Below, in pieces: positions 23,693-37,109 of a stretch of DNA of 64,000 bases (position 1 is the stretch's first letter; every line of letters begins with the position of its first letter). The notes below the pieces were generated by a model, which was not told the DNA's origin, did no database searches, and saw only the letters and a list, made by a program, of their open reading frames with translations. Source of the stretch: Panorpa germanica (Eukaryota; Arthropoda; Insecta; Mecoptera; Panorpidae); assembly GCA_963678705.1 (NCBI GenBank), contig OY783204.1:23694759-23758758 (forward strand). The letters run 5' to 3'. Position numbers and translations under genes: made by a program.

Positions 23693-26600
23693 TAATTGAT
23701 ATACTAATTAATGATCTATTTATAAACAAAGCTTGAACATTTATCTGACTCCTAAAGTTTATATGGTTTAAATAGCTCAATCGTGTGCAAAGTTATTAAC
23801 GTTTTTATAATTGAAAACATTGAATACTAGTACAAAGTTGTAATTCGATTGTCATTTTGGTACACTGTTGCCATCTACATCTAACTATATAACCATGAAG
23901 TAATGTTTCACCTTAATAGCTCGTTTGTGTATAAAATAATGGAGTCGTGGGCTCCTATAACTGTACTCTATCGCTGCTTCATAAATTTTATAAGAATAAG
24001 AAGATAATCAAATTAATTTTGATAAGAACAAGACCCAGAAAATATAGCACGAGTCTCGGCCATTGTGCCATTTAAATTTATATATCAATCTGTAAATTAA
24101 ATATATTTTTCCGACAAAGAAAGGTTTACTTAAAAACAAGCTTGTTTTTTGCTACTTATTTTTTTCATTCTTGAATCTACAGTGAACATATTTTTATTCC
24201 GTTTATTCCACCAAGTCAAACAGCAAACCTCCAACAATGAAAGAGTTTGCAGCGGCTGTAATTTAAATTCAATTTGCTTACATAATATGAATTAGGAACA
24301 AAAACTTATTCCACAAACATTGCTGTATATAATCTAGGACGAAGTAATTAAACTAAAATATTTGCGTTTGAAAACAAATACGTAAATTGTCAAGTTGTAC
24401 GTCACCGCACCATTCTAGCTCGTAGATGAGAGGAAAAGGAAATACCACTCTTATCCGACTACCACAATCAATCTCTTTGCAAACAATGTCAGTGGGAATG
24501 ATAATAAAGTTAAAAGGAAGAGAGAGAGAGAGACCAGCTCGGCAACTTCAAATAAAATTTAAATCAAATAAAACAAAAAAGTTAAATATTTGCTTTATCC
24601 TCCTGTGTTAGCTGATCTGCATGTTGTATCCCAAGTTTTTAGATGGTGCAGAGAGGTACGGAGATGAGGACGGGGACTGTGAGATAGATCTAAGTAAAGT
24701 GGATTATAAATTGTATAAATTATCGTGGAAGTAATAGATTGCACGGCATCGTAAACTGTTTATTTGTTATGATAATGTATAATTACTATAAAAGCAGAGA
24801 GATATTAATTAAAGAACGAAATTTTAAATGTAAATTTTAGAAGGATCGCGTTTGAGATAATAAACAAATGGAAGCTGGGATAAAACGAGACCTGATACGT
24901 GTTCAGCGGTGGAAGATAAGAAGAAGAATTTGTGTATTTGTTTTAGTGCAGCGGTAATGAAGGTAACTATGGCATTAAACCGACGACATCAAATAAAATG
25001 TTGTGTTTACAATTTTGATACTAATCTTCAATAAAATGTTAAGGACCCTTATACTCGATTGATGATCACTTTGTTGTTCAAGTCAGTAGCGCACTGCAAC
25101 CACAAATATTGGCCCCCTTATTTAACAACCTAACTTGCTACAACTTGTCTATCATAACCTTAATTTCGCAATAACAATGTATTCTTGTGTATCATGCGGT
25201 GTGCCGGTTTGCGATAATTATCGTAGCCATTTTTGTCACAGTTGTGCCGGTAAATTCTCTTTTTGACAATAATTATTATTAACTATTATTAATTATTATT
25301 TCATAACTTTTGTATTTTCAACAATAAAAACTTATTTTGTGCCGAATAATCACCGTTCCGTTTATTATGACAATACTGAATCCGTAAAATATTTCCCACT
25401 TTCAGGTGTACAAATATTTCAACTTTTTGGACTTCACGTCAGAGACACTGCATTCTTTCAAAAGCTTATAGTATAAGATAAAAAAGTCTACAACCGTTTT
25501 TCTTAGTATTTGTTTGTTTTAAAGTTACGAATTTTTTAATAATATTTCTTTTGTCCGTGTTTTTCACTATTTGTGAATTTTTATTAACAACGGTTTTAAA
25601 CTTTGGAGTTTGGCAACTTCTGGACCATGTAGTAGACACTTCAAGAAGTAATCCAGATTTTTTTCAGATTTTTTGAAAGCTTAGAGAACTCGAAAAACTA
25701 ACTGTTCCCTGAAAGATCCAGTGTACACACCATGACTCGAAAAATATAGTGTTCACACGGAGAGTTAACATCATGTTAGAGATATTCGGCCAAATAATTA
25801 CTCTCAGTACATGCTGTGACTTTAGAACAAGGTAGCGATGACATCATCTAGTCTTACAAACGGTCCAATCAAGCAGATTCATGACAAAGGCGACCCGACC
25901 CGGTGATTAATAAATAAACTCTAACAGTCCAAAGAAATATTTTTCCACTAAGTAACCTAACCTATACATTTAAATATAGATTTTACTTATGAATTTAGTA
26001 GGTATTGAGACTATTATATCTAAAATTTAGATTAAAGCTAACGTTATAACATTAGACGATATTTCAAAATAAGTAGCAAACTGGGTACTTAATTTTGCAA
26101 TTAAGAAAATGTGACTGAATGAAAAAAACGCCAGTAAAAAGTTACAAAATATGCAGTTAATTAGACTAATTAATTAGTAATAGTCATTTATTTTAGGGCT
26201 CCCAAATTACTGAAGAATTTATTTACACAAAAAAGAAGAGGAACTAATTAGAAATACTAAGGTTTATGAATGTCAGACTAAGATTAATCATATCTACACA
26301 TAACGGTTGAATTTATTTGGTTTTCCTCAATTTCCTTAAAATAGTAATTACTATTTGATTTGTTTAAAGCTGTAATCAATAAAGTCACTAAAATCTGTGT
26401 GCCCAAGGCCCATGCAAAACCTAAGACGGCTCTGCCTATGCTGGTGATAATCTTAGCGGGTAGACTCATTCATTGCCTCAGAATTCTGCTTACCTTTTCC
26501 ATAAATAATCAAAGTTTTTTTCTCTAACTAATTAATATGCAGCTCAATAATTGCAGTTACCTGTTGAAGAACACATAGCAGAACAAATACAGCTACAGGT

Positions 26601-29050
26601 GACATCTGGTGGGACTCTAAAAAAACATTGCAGTTCATAGAATACGTGGAGGTATTCAAGTATTCATGTTTAATACCTAATAAAATCTACTACCTGATTG
26701 CATTCGATCGCTATATATGAACCTCCATCAGTTGATTTGACCATTATGATTGTGGAGATGAAATAGATTAGATTGTTACTTTTAGAAAATAGCTATAAAT
26801 GATTAATGGAGAACTTGTTATCTGTATAGATTAAGTTGAGGCAGGTCGTGACTAAAATTAACAATACTGCTAATCAGAGGAGGATTAGAGATGGGTGGTA
26901 TCATTTACGGGACTATCTGGGTTATTAGAATTAATTCATACCAGTTGGTACATACTTTATCACAAATTTCTTCAAGTCGATTGATCATAAATTGTTGATT
27001 ACCACCTTGATTAAGAGATTGAAATTGAAGACCCTGACGGAGAATCATTCTAATCAAACTGTCACTTATTCCAAGACTTACGGCTTGACGTCTGGCCAAT
27101 CGCCGTGAAATTTCGCGCTCCATCCATTGAACTGTTACACCTCACTCTGATCTCATTCTTTATTGTTGATTTAATTTCTTCAATTGTATTTATCCAAGTT
27201 CAAATCACTATATTTAATTGAACTTGCTGGTTCCTTGGTATGTTGAAATGATGACGACAATAGCGTCACGTTTGCAGCGAACTTCCGATAATACCTACCA
27301 GAAATCTTTCCAGTTCATTTGCATATCCTTTACATCTAATCCCTTTCATTTAGACATCATTAATTTGATTATCTGGAAGGAAAACCTTCTTCTTTCTCTT
27401 ATTTCAAAACCAGGCATATCTTGTAGATAATTTATTGATTACTTTTCTTGAATTACCGGCCCTGGATGAATACGTGGTCGCAGAAACTTTGTCTCAGGCT
27501 TCTAAAAGCTGCCATCTGAGACCATGTGTTTGATATCCCTTTCCTCTTCCCCTCCGCGTCAGTGCTACTACGCGTAATCAAGCAATCAAGCGTGTCGCTC
27601 CTTAAATGACAAATGTGAGTTCTCGCGTATAACTATCTGGAACTTTGTTTTTATTTATTTTACATTGTTATGCACTTTTTATGATTATTTTACCCTCTTT
27701 CTGTATTCTAATACTGGGAGGTCTTAGATTGTAGTTTGCAAGTAGGTATTCCAAGTATGTTAACCCATCGATGGAAAAATTCTTGTGTGGATGATTATTA
27801 TCAAGTGTTGATGGATTTTTGGGCAAACTTTTTTTTTTAATTGGATAAATCCTGAAGGAATCCTTAAGGATGTTCCCAAGGAGAACATTTCATCACTTCA
27901 TCTTCAAATTTAAATATATATATGTATGTATGTATTTATTAATGCCTTTATACGTAGAAAAAGTTTCAATACTTCTTGCGGTACTAAATATTTAGATATT
28001 GCCTGTTAAAATTTGCATTTTCTTCATTTTTTAACGATTACTTTGAAAAGCTTAGAATCATTAATTGAGAATATGAGTTATATTGTCCTGTAAAGGAAAT
28101 TACAGCAAGCGGTATTCGTTTTTTTTATAAAATATGTTGAAAGTGATCTACTTAAGTGATTAGAAGATCGCGACTTGAAGAAATGGGGCGAAAGAAAGCA
28201 CCGCACATCAATAATTTGTTTATTATACATATGTTAGTTTACATAGGGGGATATTTCTGTTTTTCAGCACGACTGCTCATTGGGAACGACCTGAAGATGG
28301 TTATGTTCCAGCATAATAAGCATTACACTGATGCTGAGAAATAAAAATACAACAAACTCAAATAATGTTGCTTGAATTACATTCCATGACATTTCTTAGA
28401 ATATTTGTTGTAATATGTTCCGGTGTCATGTTAGATTTAGCTAATTAACTAAGTAAATTAACAGCAGTCAACAATTTACTTTTAATCTAAGCAACTTCAA
28501 AGAATTATTAATTACATGTAATGATCTATTTAGTAAAATATTGCTGCTATTTTACACACGACAAAAACTTAGAAAATAATTAAATTCAAATTACATATAT
28601 CAAGCCGTCATGATGCAGTACACGAAGGGGAGAGTACGAGAGGGGGGGGGGGTAAGTACTTTCTTGTCGCATCCGTAGTAAATATGTAATTAGTAGTTAC
28701 ATAACGGTGTGTCGGCGTGCCGCGCTGTTAAGCAACATGTTGTAACTCATTATCTAAAATCTACAATATTTCAAAATGAAAAGTTGCTTTCAAAAATAAA
28801 TATGAACAACAAATATATGTAATTTGTTTATATTGACTTTAGATCAATATTTGTTTTATGTTTTCGTATTTTATCATAATTAATATACATAAATGTTTTG
28901 TTGTCATTTTTATGCTGATTGAGATATTCATTAGTATTTATCAATATGTAGTTGTTTTGTTTAAAATTTATTTTACGTTGACCAAACAACCAAACCCAGA
29001 AAATATAACTCTGGTACGGAGATCTAACCAAAAGACACAGCAGTCGAAAG
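23693..29050. other. Intergenic, no supported gene
   Basis: Long AT-rich interval with small microsatellites ((GA)n near 24517, 11 Gs at 28642-28652). It also holds what resembles a hAT terminus on the plus strand near 26399-26445 (CCTAAGACGGCTCTG) without a matched partner. The minus-strand frames at 26284-26469 and 26905-27123 are unrecognised; the first overlaps the hAT-like end. Confidence 0.45.
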
Positions 29051-29054
29051 AAAC

Positions 29055-29600
29055 TACTTATTATTATTATTTATTTATTGTAATGTTTTTTCCATTAGGC
29101 ACTATATTCTTCCGCCTTGAATTCATAAATTACATTCCAAAGGATTTAATTACATTCCAATTCCAAAAGAAAAAAACCTACACCTCTTGTCCTCTTTGTC
29201 TCTTTGTCACTTCATATTAAAATCACTTCTGCACTGGCGTTACTTTTCTTTCCTTTTCTCTATTTCCGCCATCCACCTCTTCCCTTCACTGCCTCCCTTT
29301 AATAACTGCACAATATTCTTCTGGCTCATTACTCTTTCCTGACAAGAAAACTTAATGTGCTCTAGTGTTTCAAACTTTACACATCCTTTCCTCGCTATTA
29401 GCCCAGTATCTGTTTCCTTTCTCCTCGTTTCCCAATCTAAATCTGACAATCCTTCTCATGTTTTTTGTGTATTTTTCTCTTAAGTAATGTGGTATCTATC
29501 TCTCCCAAATCCTTTTATATCTTGTGTTGTAATTGCTCTTCTCGATTTATTCCATTCTTTCACTAAACTACTTTCACAAAAATAAATTATTTTTCCTATG
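29055..29600 (-). pseudogene. Non-LTR retrotransposon 3' end, decayed copy
   Basis: In one frame it reads ETLEHIKFSCQERV and LLKGGSEGKRWMAEIEKR, matching the better copies at 38394 and 45495. Upstream, a shifted frame keeps a trace of the R.ARFRLGNEE block. The first cysteine pair of the C-terminal CX2CX8HX4C motif is lost. The 3' end (29055-29085) is an A-rich tail with TAA repeats on the minus strand. Frameshifts and stops make it clearly dead. Confidence 0.75.
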
Positions 29601-32393
29601 CTACATCTTAACTATTACTTTTTTAAATAAGAAAAAAAATATTTTCTATTTTTTAGACGATGCCTGACAGAGCAAATAAGTAAATCATCAGCAACAATTT
29701 TCAAAAAAAAAAAAACGTATCTTGCATATCTTCATCATTTATTAATTTATTTTATTCCTAATTATTTCAAATTATTTATAAAACTACTATGTATATGAGT
29801 ATTCATAGTATAACAGATGCGTCCATTTTTTGTATTCCTATTTCTCCGACCCTTATAGTTCTAATGATAAAAATACGGTTAAAATTTTTCAATTTCCATA
29901 TTTTCAACAATAACTTATGTTTCCAATAAGCTAATTAAATATTTTGTTAAAGCGATCACGAACAATTCAATCATTAAAACGTTTTAGGGTGCAAAAAATA
30001 AATAGCAATTAACATCGACCAATTTACCCCTAGCCTTTCTACACGTATACGTCCGTACACCACATAAAAAAGGGGACGCTACGTCAGATTCTACGTTAAA
30101 CCAGGGGTGCATTAACAAAATGTGGAACCATTGGTCAGCAAGAATCATTATATCATTTCCTTTGAAAGCAGAAGTTTCAGTTTTTATGTAAATCGACCAT
30201 TTCATTTCCAACGCTTTAAGATTAAGAGAGGACACTAAATGATACTCGTACAATAACAATAAAAAAAACTTTTTACATTTAAATTCGAATAAACTTAATG
30301 ATTTGGAAATTTTAGTATTTCCTAAAAAGGTTTTTCAGCGAAGTTTTTTGTTTCAAAGTTTTAGGGCGAAAATCTTTTGAAAATTTGAAATCATTGTGAT
30401 AAAAAAGTTTTTAAATCATTTTGAAATTACCTGTTATAAAATAAATATTCAATCAATAAGATGTTTTATGAGGTTTCATGAATATTTATAAGTTTATGAA
30501 ACGTGTATGAAATGATATGGTAGTATAATAATATTCGTCTTTTGGTTAGGATCAAAGTGAATTTATGTGCCCCCTGTCAACTGTCAAACTGTCCATTGAC
30601 ACCTGTCCATTATAATCAGTGCCGTAGCTACCGCCCTATCTGCCGTATCAATGATACGGGGCCCCCGAGCTAGAAGGGCCCCAAACGTGTGTAAGCAAAA
30701 ATTCGAAAAAAGTTATACTCTTATGTGCACTTAGCTTAGTTCTTAGGAGTATTAATTGTAAGTAATGAGGTATAATCAATATATAATTATTTTAATTCAA
30801 TGCGAACATCTTTGTTCCTTTGTTAAAAATGTTTACCCATCTTTACCCGGCGACCAAGAAACACAGTCGCTCAAAACTTGGTCAAAACCAATTTGAAATC
30901 AGTTAAGTTTCGTTCGTGTCGTGTGTGTTCTCTCACTCGTATAGTTGCATTCCCATTCGGTTCGGGCAGATTCGGGGCTCGCGTTTGCAATCAGTCGATC
31001 CATGTGCGGACGGCCTTAATGTGTCTTATAATATTACGACTAATTAAAGAAAAACTAGGACATTTTAGATCCTAATATTCAATTTCTTCAATATAGAGTA
31101 GAGTTTTATAGAAATACAGACATGGTTCACAAGCCCATAAGCAGAATGAAAGAACCAAACTGGAAATAGAATTTAATGGAAAAATGCTGTCCATTTTCCA
31201 ACTTATAATTTCAATGTTAGCTCTGTAATCCCCTAGCTTAATCGTTTTCGCTAACAAACCCGCTCCAAAGTTTTCCACTCTCTCCCAATAGTTACTTCAA
31301 CATTCCATCAATAGATATGAAGGAATTGTTTAGGAAGAAGGGAAAAAGATCTTTGTCTGCGCTCTCCAGAAGTTGATTTCTCCAGGGGATGGTTCAACGC
31401 ATTGTCAATATGAAGGGTAGATTTATTTTCTAACTCCACAGACAGCTGACTCTCTGATAACAGAAAAAGGGGAGTTAAATTGGGGTGAAATGCGATCACA
31501 AGAATAGAATTTAAAGAGGGGATGAAACTTTTGGAATTACTAAACAGATGGGGTGGCGGTCAATGCAATTAAAGCAACTTGACAGGTTTCAAAAATGTTG
31601 GCGAAATACGTAGTCAAGGGAATACGAAATTTCATTTATTTATTTATTAAGTACTTGTTGAGGAAAGATTGACAGTAATGGTCCTCAAATACTGGAATTA
31701 TTTGGGGGTATGTTTGACGGATTCTTCAGATGTTGATGGTCCTTGTGGATTCTGACTCAGCGGTGAGATTTGTGAAGCACTGAAGAATAACGTTTTAATT
31801 ATAAATAAATTAAATGTGATAATGCTACGATATGAAAAAAACGTATAGTCACAGTTTTCATACGGCAAAATAAATGTACTAAAATTAAATGTCCAATATG
31901 TTTAAAGTAAGTAAAGAAATAAAAAGAAAACCATAAATAATTCCATAGTTTTATCGCACAAAACGGGATTTTGTTCCACTAAAGAAATCAATAAAACATT
32001 CTCTATAAAAGATTCGTCAAACATTTTCTAATAATAAACTTGAGACACGTGCAAATGATACTTCAGCACTAAACACTTGTTCGGTTTCTATTCGATAAAA
32101 GTGACGCCGTGTGAAAGATACCGTATAATACTATGTGCCACTGCAAACCGAATTCGTTAAAGTTCATTCGATTTGTTTGACAAGTCCGGTGAGTATTCGA
32201 TGAACGTGTTTAGCTGTGTACGTTTTTTTGCAGTATAAACGTCGTGTGAATGGTTTTATATAAAATGTATGCGCCATTATTTATTCGATAAGATTGATAC
32301 TGCAAAAAAACGTGCAGTACAACGTCGTGTGAACCCAGCCTTAGATTCTTTCTTCATCAAAGAAATACAGTTTAGTATATTCGTACTATTTGA
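29601..32393. other. Intergenic; small repeat scraps only
   Basis: A family D tail (TTTTATAGAAATACAGACAT, then CACAAGCCCAT) lies at about 31095-31138. A GC-rich patch near 30625-30680 (GATACGGGGCCCCCGAG) may be a DNA-element end but has no partner. No gene supported. Confidence 0.45.
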
Positions 32394-32928
32394 ATAAATA
32401 TTGACGGAGATATAGCAATTAAAAGTTTGAATTGTAGTTTTAGCGCTAGAAATGGTCGATCATATTTGTATGACGTGAATGCATTTTAACGTCAGTTATT
32501 TGTTGAGTAGGTCAGTGCTATAGTAATGTTCTGTAGCTGTTGGTAGTCAAATAATCAAGTCAAGTCAAAGAATAATAAGTTTTTATTTTATTTAACCCGG
32601 CTAAGGCAGACATAGTATTGCAATTTTATTGTTCCTTGAAATAGCTGTAAATAATATTTGATATTTTGATATATAAATACATATAGCAGAGATTTATGAG
32701 CTGTAAGGTTGGTAACCTTACATAAGAATTGTGATGTCACATGCATTTGGAATGTGTACAACGTTGAATCCCTTTAATAATTAAAGAGACAAAATGACTT
32801 TTTTAATTGTTAATATCTCTTAACATATAAGGAGTTATTAAAAAATAATTGGACATTTGAGGTTCTAGTAACCCACTTTATCAATAGTACACTCTTATAG
32901 AAATTAAGACATATGACACAAGCCCATT
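32394..32928 (+). repeat. Family D (AATGGGCTTGT ends), 3'-complete copy
   Basis: Collinear with 51471-51951, sharing ATTTTAACGTCAGTTATTTG, GCTGTAAGGTTGGTAACCTT, TTAATATCTCTTAACATATA and the end GACACAAGCCCATT. About 110 bp of the left end, known from the copy at 52614-53188, are missing. Non-coding. Confidence 0.85.
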
Positions 32929-33994
32929 GTTGTTGTCTATCCAGAGAACCAATGTAGAATTTTGTTATGCTTAGACATTAGAATAGTTCTGAGTTTAAAA
33001 ATAGAATGAAGTAAGAGATTAGCATTATTTATATGAATATTGTAGAGCATCACACTATATTATAATTCACATAGAGTATATGCGCAAAATTTGGGCTCGA
33101 TAGTTGATCACGAAATAGTTAAAAAAACGATTGCAACATTTCGAACATAAAGCCACACCAACACAAGAAGTGAATTTAGTAAAAGCTTACACAAAAAACA
33201 ATTTATAACTGTTTAAATAATGGCTTTAGAGTAAATTAGTGGGACAAAGGAATAAAAGCAGATAATACATTTATTTGCTTCAATTTATAATGCCTATTGT
33301 AGTTGAATTAACGCTTCAGTGCCAATTTCCGCACCGGCTGTATACGCTGCACGGCCTTTATATTAGCCTGCATTCACAAAACAACGCTACCTTACAAAGT
33401 GAAGATCAACGCGGCTGCGGCAACTTCAAAGGGATTTATGTTTATGTTCTTGCCGCCTAACCTGCCGCCTGATGCCTGATGCCTCCCGTAGTTGTTGTGT
33501 GATGCCGCTTTACCGTTATTTTTTAACATAGATGTATAAAATTATAGTATTTTATAATTATACTCTTCACACTTTCATAATTTTCTGCTAAAATAAATAA
33601 TAATAAGATCTTTGTAGTAAAATTTATTAAGTTTTTAATATCGGTGAAGCCAGACAATAGGTAGAGGTATCCACAACACATCTCTCTGTTAAGAACCAGT
33701 GACGTACTTTAGAAAATAGTAAGCGGTTTTTTTACATTCAATTTTTTATTACATTTCGATTATATTTAAACTTTAAAAGTGTCACATCACTCAATAAGTA
33801 GGTAGGATGACAAATCCATACAATTTTCTGATAGTACCAACCTTCAAAAGATATATATCAAAATTTCGTGACATGCGAACCATTAATTTAAAAGTTACAG
33901 TGGTTTTTGTGACACTACTTTTTAATTTTCAAAACAACTTTTTCAAAAATCTGATTTTTGTGTGTTGACTTGATTGTTGTGGAAAAATACCAAA
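32929..33994. other. Intergenic, no feature seen
   Basis: No gene or repeat recognised. Confidence 0.45.
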
Positions 33995-34185
33995 AAATTG
34001 TCAGTAAATACTTTGCCATCATATTGAAGATGCGTATGATTTTTTTGTCATGAAAGAGTTCATTTACAGTTCAGTTTCTCACAGTCGTTCATATGAAATG
34101 TCTATTTTATCCGCTACAAATGATAAAACAACCTGTCGAAATATAAATGAAGATAAAGTTGATGTGAACTGTAATCTAAAGAAGT
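33995..34185 (-). mobile_element. MITE family A, inverted partial copy
   Basis: The minus strand carries AGTTCACATCAACTTTATCT, ATCCGCTACAAATGATAAAA (plus-strand reading) and the CATTTCATATGAACGACTGT core, then GTCATGAAAGAGTTCATTTA (plus-strand reading). Ends are eroded. It lies 1.1 kb from the copy at 35321-35506 in opposite orientation. Confidence 0.75.
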
Positions 34186-34758
34186 TGGCCCCATCTCCAT
34201 AACATTTGCAGCAGCTGATTTAAATAATAAATGTATAAATAAACAAAACATATATCATCAAATCCTTTGCTTAATTTATTTTAAAAAAAGAGTAGAATGA
34301 CGGATGATTCTAGAACAATGTTTTCTCGATAACTTTTGAATCTATCTTTTTTTTAATAAAATAAAGTCAAATAAAGTTTCTACAAATGTCGGCACTTTGA
34401 TCTTTTGTTTGTGAGAGTTCTTTTGTTGAACGCGTTTATGTTTTTTCGATTTTATTAATAGACAGACATCTGTTCTTTCGTTTAATCCATTATAGTAAAC
34501 CAACGATTTCGTTTTGTTTTCTTTTTTTTTTAAATGTATTATAGAATTTTGTTTACTGTGATAAATTTTGTTTAACAAATGAGTATCAATAGCATGCGGT
34601 TCGTCATAGCTTCATTCATGAGTGGAGCTAAAAAATGAAATCTATTCAAAATTTATTACACTGTTATGAATAAGAATCCGTCTATCTCGCTCAGATAGAA
34701 TTCATGACAACGCTCAGCACTTGCGGTCGTTTTATCACAAAAATACCGTCTAAGCAAA

Positions 34759-35506
34759 CCCAGTAAACAATTTGGTGAAGTGCCCTATTTGGTGAAGTTC
34801 GAGTCACTCGTACAATTCTATTCTAACGCTTTACAAGTTCGAAGCAACAACACAGAAGCCAATTTTAGTTCAAATTCATTCTCTACCTGTCACAGGTTTT
34901 GTGTTAGTTGTTAGAATTTTTTCATAATAATATTCTTTCTTTTTCCAACATCATTCATTAAGTAGCAGTTGTTTCTTTCATATTTTTCTTAGTTCACTTT
35001 CATTCCAAAGTGAGAGAGAAACGAGATGCGGTTAGACAAGTAAAATATATTTTTCACCGTTACACTTGTATACTTGTATAGTATTTGGTTCAGTACAGTA
35101 TGTTTAAAGTATATGCTATCCTTTTTCAACAAATATTTCTTTAATGGTAATAGACAGACGCTATCTCCCTCAATCCCCGAATATAATGTATTTAAACGAA
35201 GATAATATTTAGTGATGGTAAGACAGAGGTTTTAAACCTAACACAGACCTGCCGATCGTGAATTTTTAAATCACCAAGTAATAGAAATTAAGTAGAATTT
35301 ACTCCAAAATGTTTACTGGGTATTGCACTTCAATTATAGTTCGCATCAACTTTATCTTTATTTGTATTCCGACAAATTGAGTAGTTTCGTCATTTGTAGC
35401 GGATAAAATAGACATTTCATACGAACGACTGTGAGAAACTGAACTATAAATGAACTATACATGACAAACAAATCATACCCATCTTCCACGCAAAATGTTT
35501 ACTGGG
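34759..35506 (+). mobile_element. MITE family A, composite copy with three terminal motifs
   Basis: One left terminus, CCCAGTAAACAATTTGG (34759-34775), is followed by two right termini: CCAAAATGTTTACTGGG (35304-35320) and GCAAAATGTTTACTGGG (35490-35506). The piece 35321-35506 equals the body of the short copy at 5192-5434. Either a longer element inserted into a shorter one, or two elements share an end. No transposase frame is present. Confidence 0.72.
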
Positions 35507-36188
35507 ATGTGACTACACCCTACTGAAAAAGTCGGATTGTGAGAGAAACCTAAAGCATTCATAATTAAAAACGCATAAAAACAAAACTTTACACACATTA
35601 AAGTCATGTTTTCCTTATCGTAATTTAATAATAAACAATAAAAAGTAATTAACGGTGGAGTTACTTCAGAAAAATCAACTTACTTTGATTTATAACTGAA
35701 CTCTCGTAAAAGCAATTCGTTTCAGAAAATACAAAGTACTCAAAGTCAAAGTTATGCTACAATACACAAAGTAAATCATGATCATATGTTTTGCATATAG
35801 AAAATGTAGTTATATAAAATACCGCTAGAGTCTCAACCACTAAGTGTTGCCACCACTAAGAGATTGGTTCTATGGTTCCATTTGAGTACTTGTTAGCGAA
35901 TAGCGGCAACATCAGGCAACACTCTATACAACTTTGTAACCGTTTGATGTATACAATAATATGAATCAGAAAAAAGGAACTGCTAATTATTTTCTTTTAT
36001 ATCACTGGCAATTATGTTGTATTCCATAAAATGTATATTTTTTATATGAACGTATTTCATGTTATACAATGTACCTCGTTAAAGGGTTTACCAGGTATAT
36101 AAAAATTAACTAAAAAGGATATAAAATATAAGACAGTGGTTTTCAAACTTTGATTTAATGAGAAAATCGCAAAATAGTCATCCCACTT

Positions 36189-36953
36189 AAGGAGGTACAG
36201 GACGTACCGTCAATGCAAAAAGTTTATCTCTCGGTAATACGAAATGCAAAATACGAAGTACATGAGGAACGAACAAATATTGGGACTGTACCTTTGAAAA
36301 AGAATTTTTCAATTCCCTATTAAACTGCTTTTTGCTAGTTAAAATGATTTTTTATGTATGTAATAGTTTCATAAATGAAAAATTACTTACATTTAATATC
36401 AAATTTATATTATTTCAATTTAAATTCAAATTAAATATTTTGAAAAAGGAATAATAAATTTGACAGCGCTGTAAATTTACGTGTGTTGACGCATGCGAGA
36501 TTTGGTTCTTTGACAAATAAATTGCTATATTTTATATAATATTTATTCAGATTTTGAAGTTCCCCGCTCAAATTTCAATTGCAACGTTGCCGGCTCATAA
36601 CCCACATTTACTGTTTCTTACTGGTTTTATTTAAATATTTTCGTATATAGGTATCCTTTTGATAATTTTCTTTTTGCAACAGTTACAGAAAAGATTCTTT
36701 TATATACACCTAGTTTTTGAAAGCCGTGTCACCATTTTTTTATAGTTAAAAGTTATATTATGTGGTGAAATTGAGCTAAAAATTATGATTTGTATGGAAA
36801 ATGACTATTTTTAATCATGTATAAAAAGAAAAATATGAACCCTAGGTCTCTAAAATTTTGAGACAGCACGTATTTTAACTATTTGTATCGACCCTCCAAA
36901 TTCACGACCCTCACGACGTTTTCATCATTTACGTTTACGTACTGTACCTTCTT
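36189..36953. mobile_element. Family E DNA element, inverted ends AGGAGGTACAG
   Basis: The left end AAGGAGGTACAGGACGTA and the right end, reverse-complemented, AAGAAGGTACAGTACGTA bound about 765 bp. TA (or a degenerate TTAA) flanks both sides, which would fit mariner or piggyBac; I cannot choose. The interior is AT-rich and non-coding. The right end recurs alone at 23618-23692. Confidence 0.68.
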
Positions 36954-36962
36954 ACAATATAC

Positions 36963-37093
36963 CTTTATCCTTTTACCGCCTTACAAATAAGCCTGTTAAA
37001 AAATTTATAACCAGTCCGGAAAGGCTTATTATCAGTTTATACCTGGTATAAATTTTATAACAGGTTTATTTGTAACGCGGTAAAAGGATAAAG
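36963..37093. mobile_element. Palindromic foldback MITE, 131 bp
   Basis: The left arm CTTTATCCTTTTACCGCCTT continues ACAAATAAGCCTGTTA and pairs with the right arm (reverse complement CTTTATCCTTTTACCGCGTT, then ACAAATAAACCTGTTA). Arms are about 52 bp with a short loop. It sits only 9 bp outside the family E element. Confidence 0.85.
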
Positions 37094-37109
37094 AAAATAT
37101 GTCAAGCTT

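Noticed and set aside
25176..25265. 29-codon micro-frame with two CxxC pairs (CVSCGVPVC...CHSCAG)
   Set aside because: Looks like a small zinc-ribbon, but at this length cysteine pairs can arise by chance. It lies alone in non-coding DNA with no splice or promoter support.
26284..26469. Minus-strand frame with a hydrophobic segment
   Set aside because: Its first half is the sequence of a probable hAT element end (GCAGAGCCGTCTTAGG), so the membrane-like stretch is likely incidental.
28642..28652. Run of 11 Gs as a possible quadruplex
   Set aside because: A single homopolymer, not four separated tracts; may also be an assembly or sequencing artefact.
30625..31035. Possible hAT element starting CAGTGCCGTAGCTACC after ATTATAAT
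   Set aside because: The only candidate right end (near 31024, followed by CTTATAAT) does not match the left end, and the duplication is imperfect.
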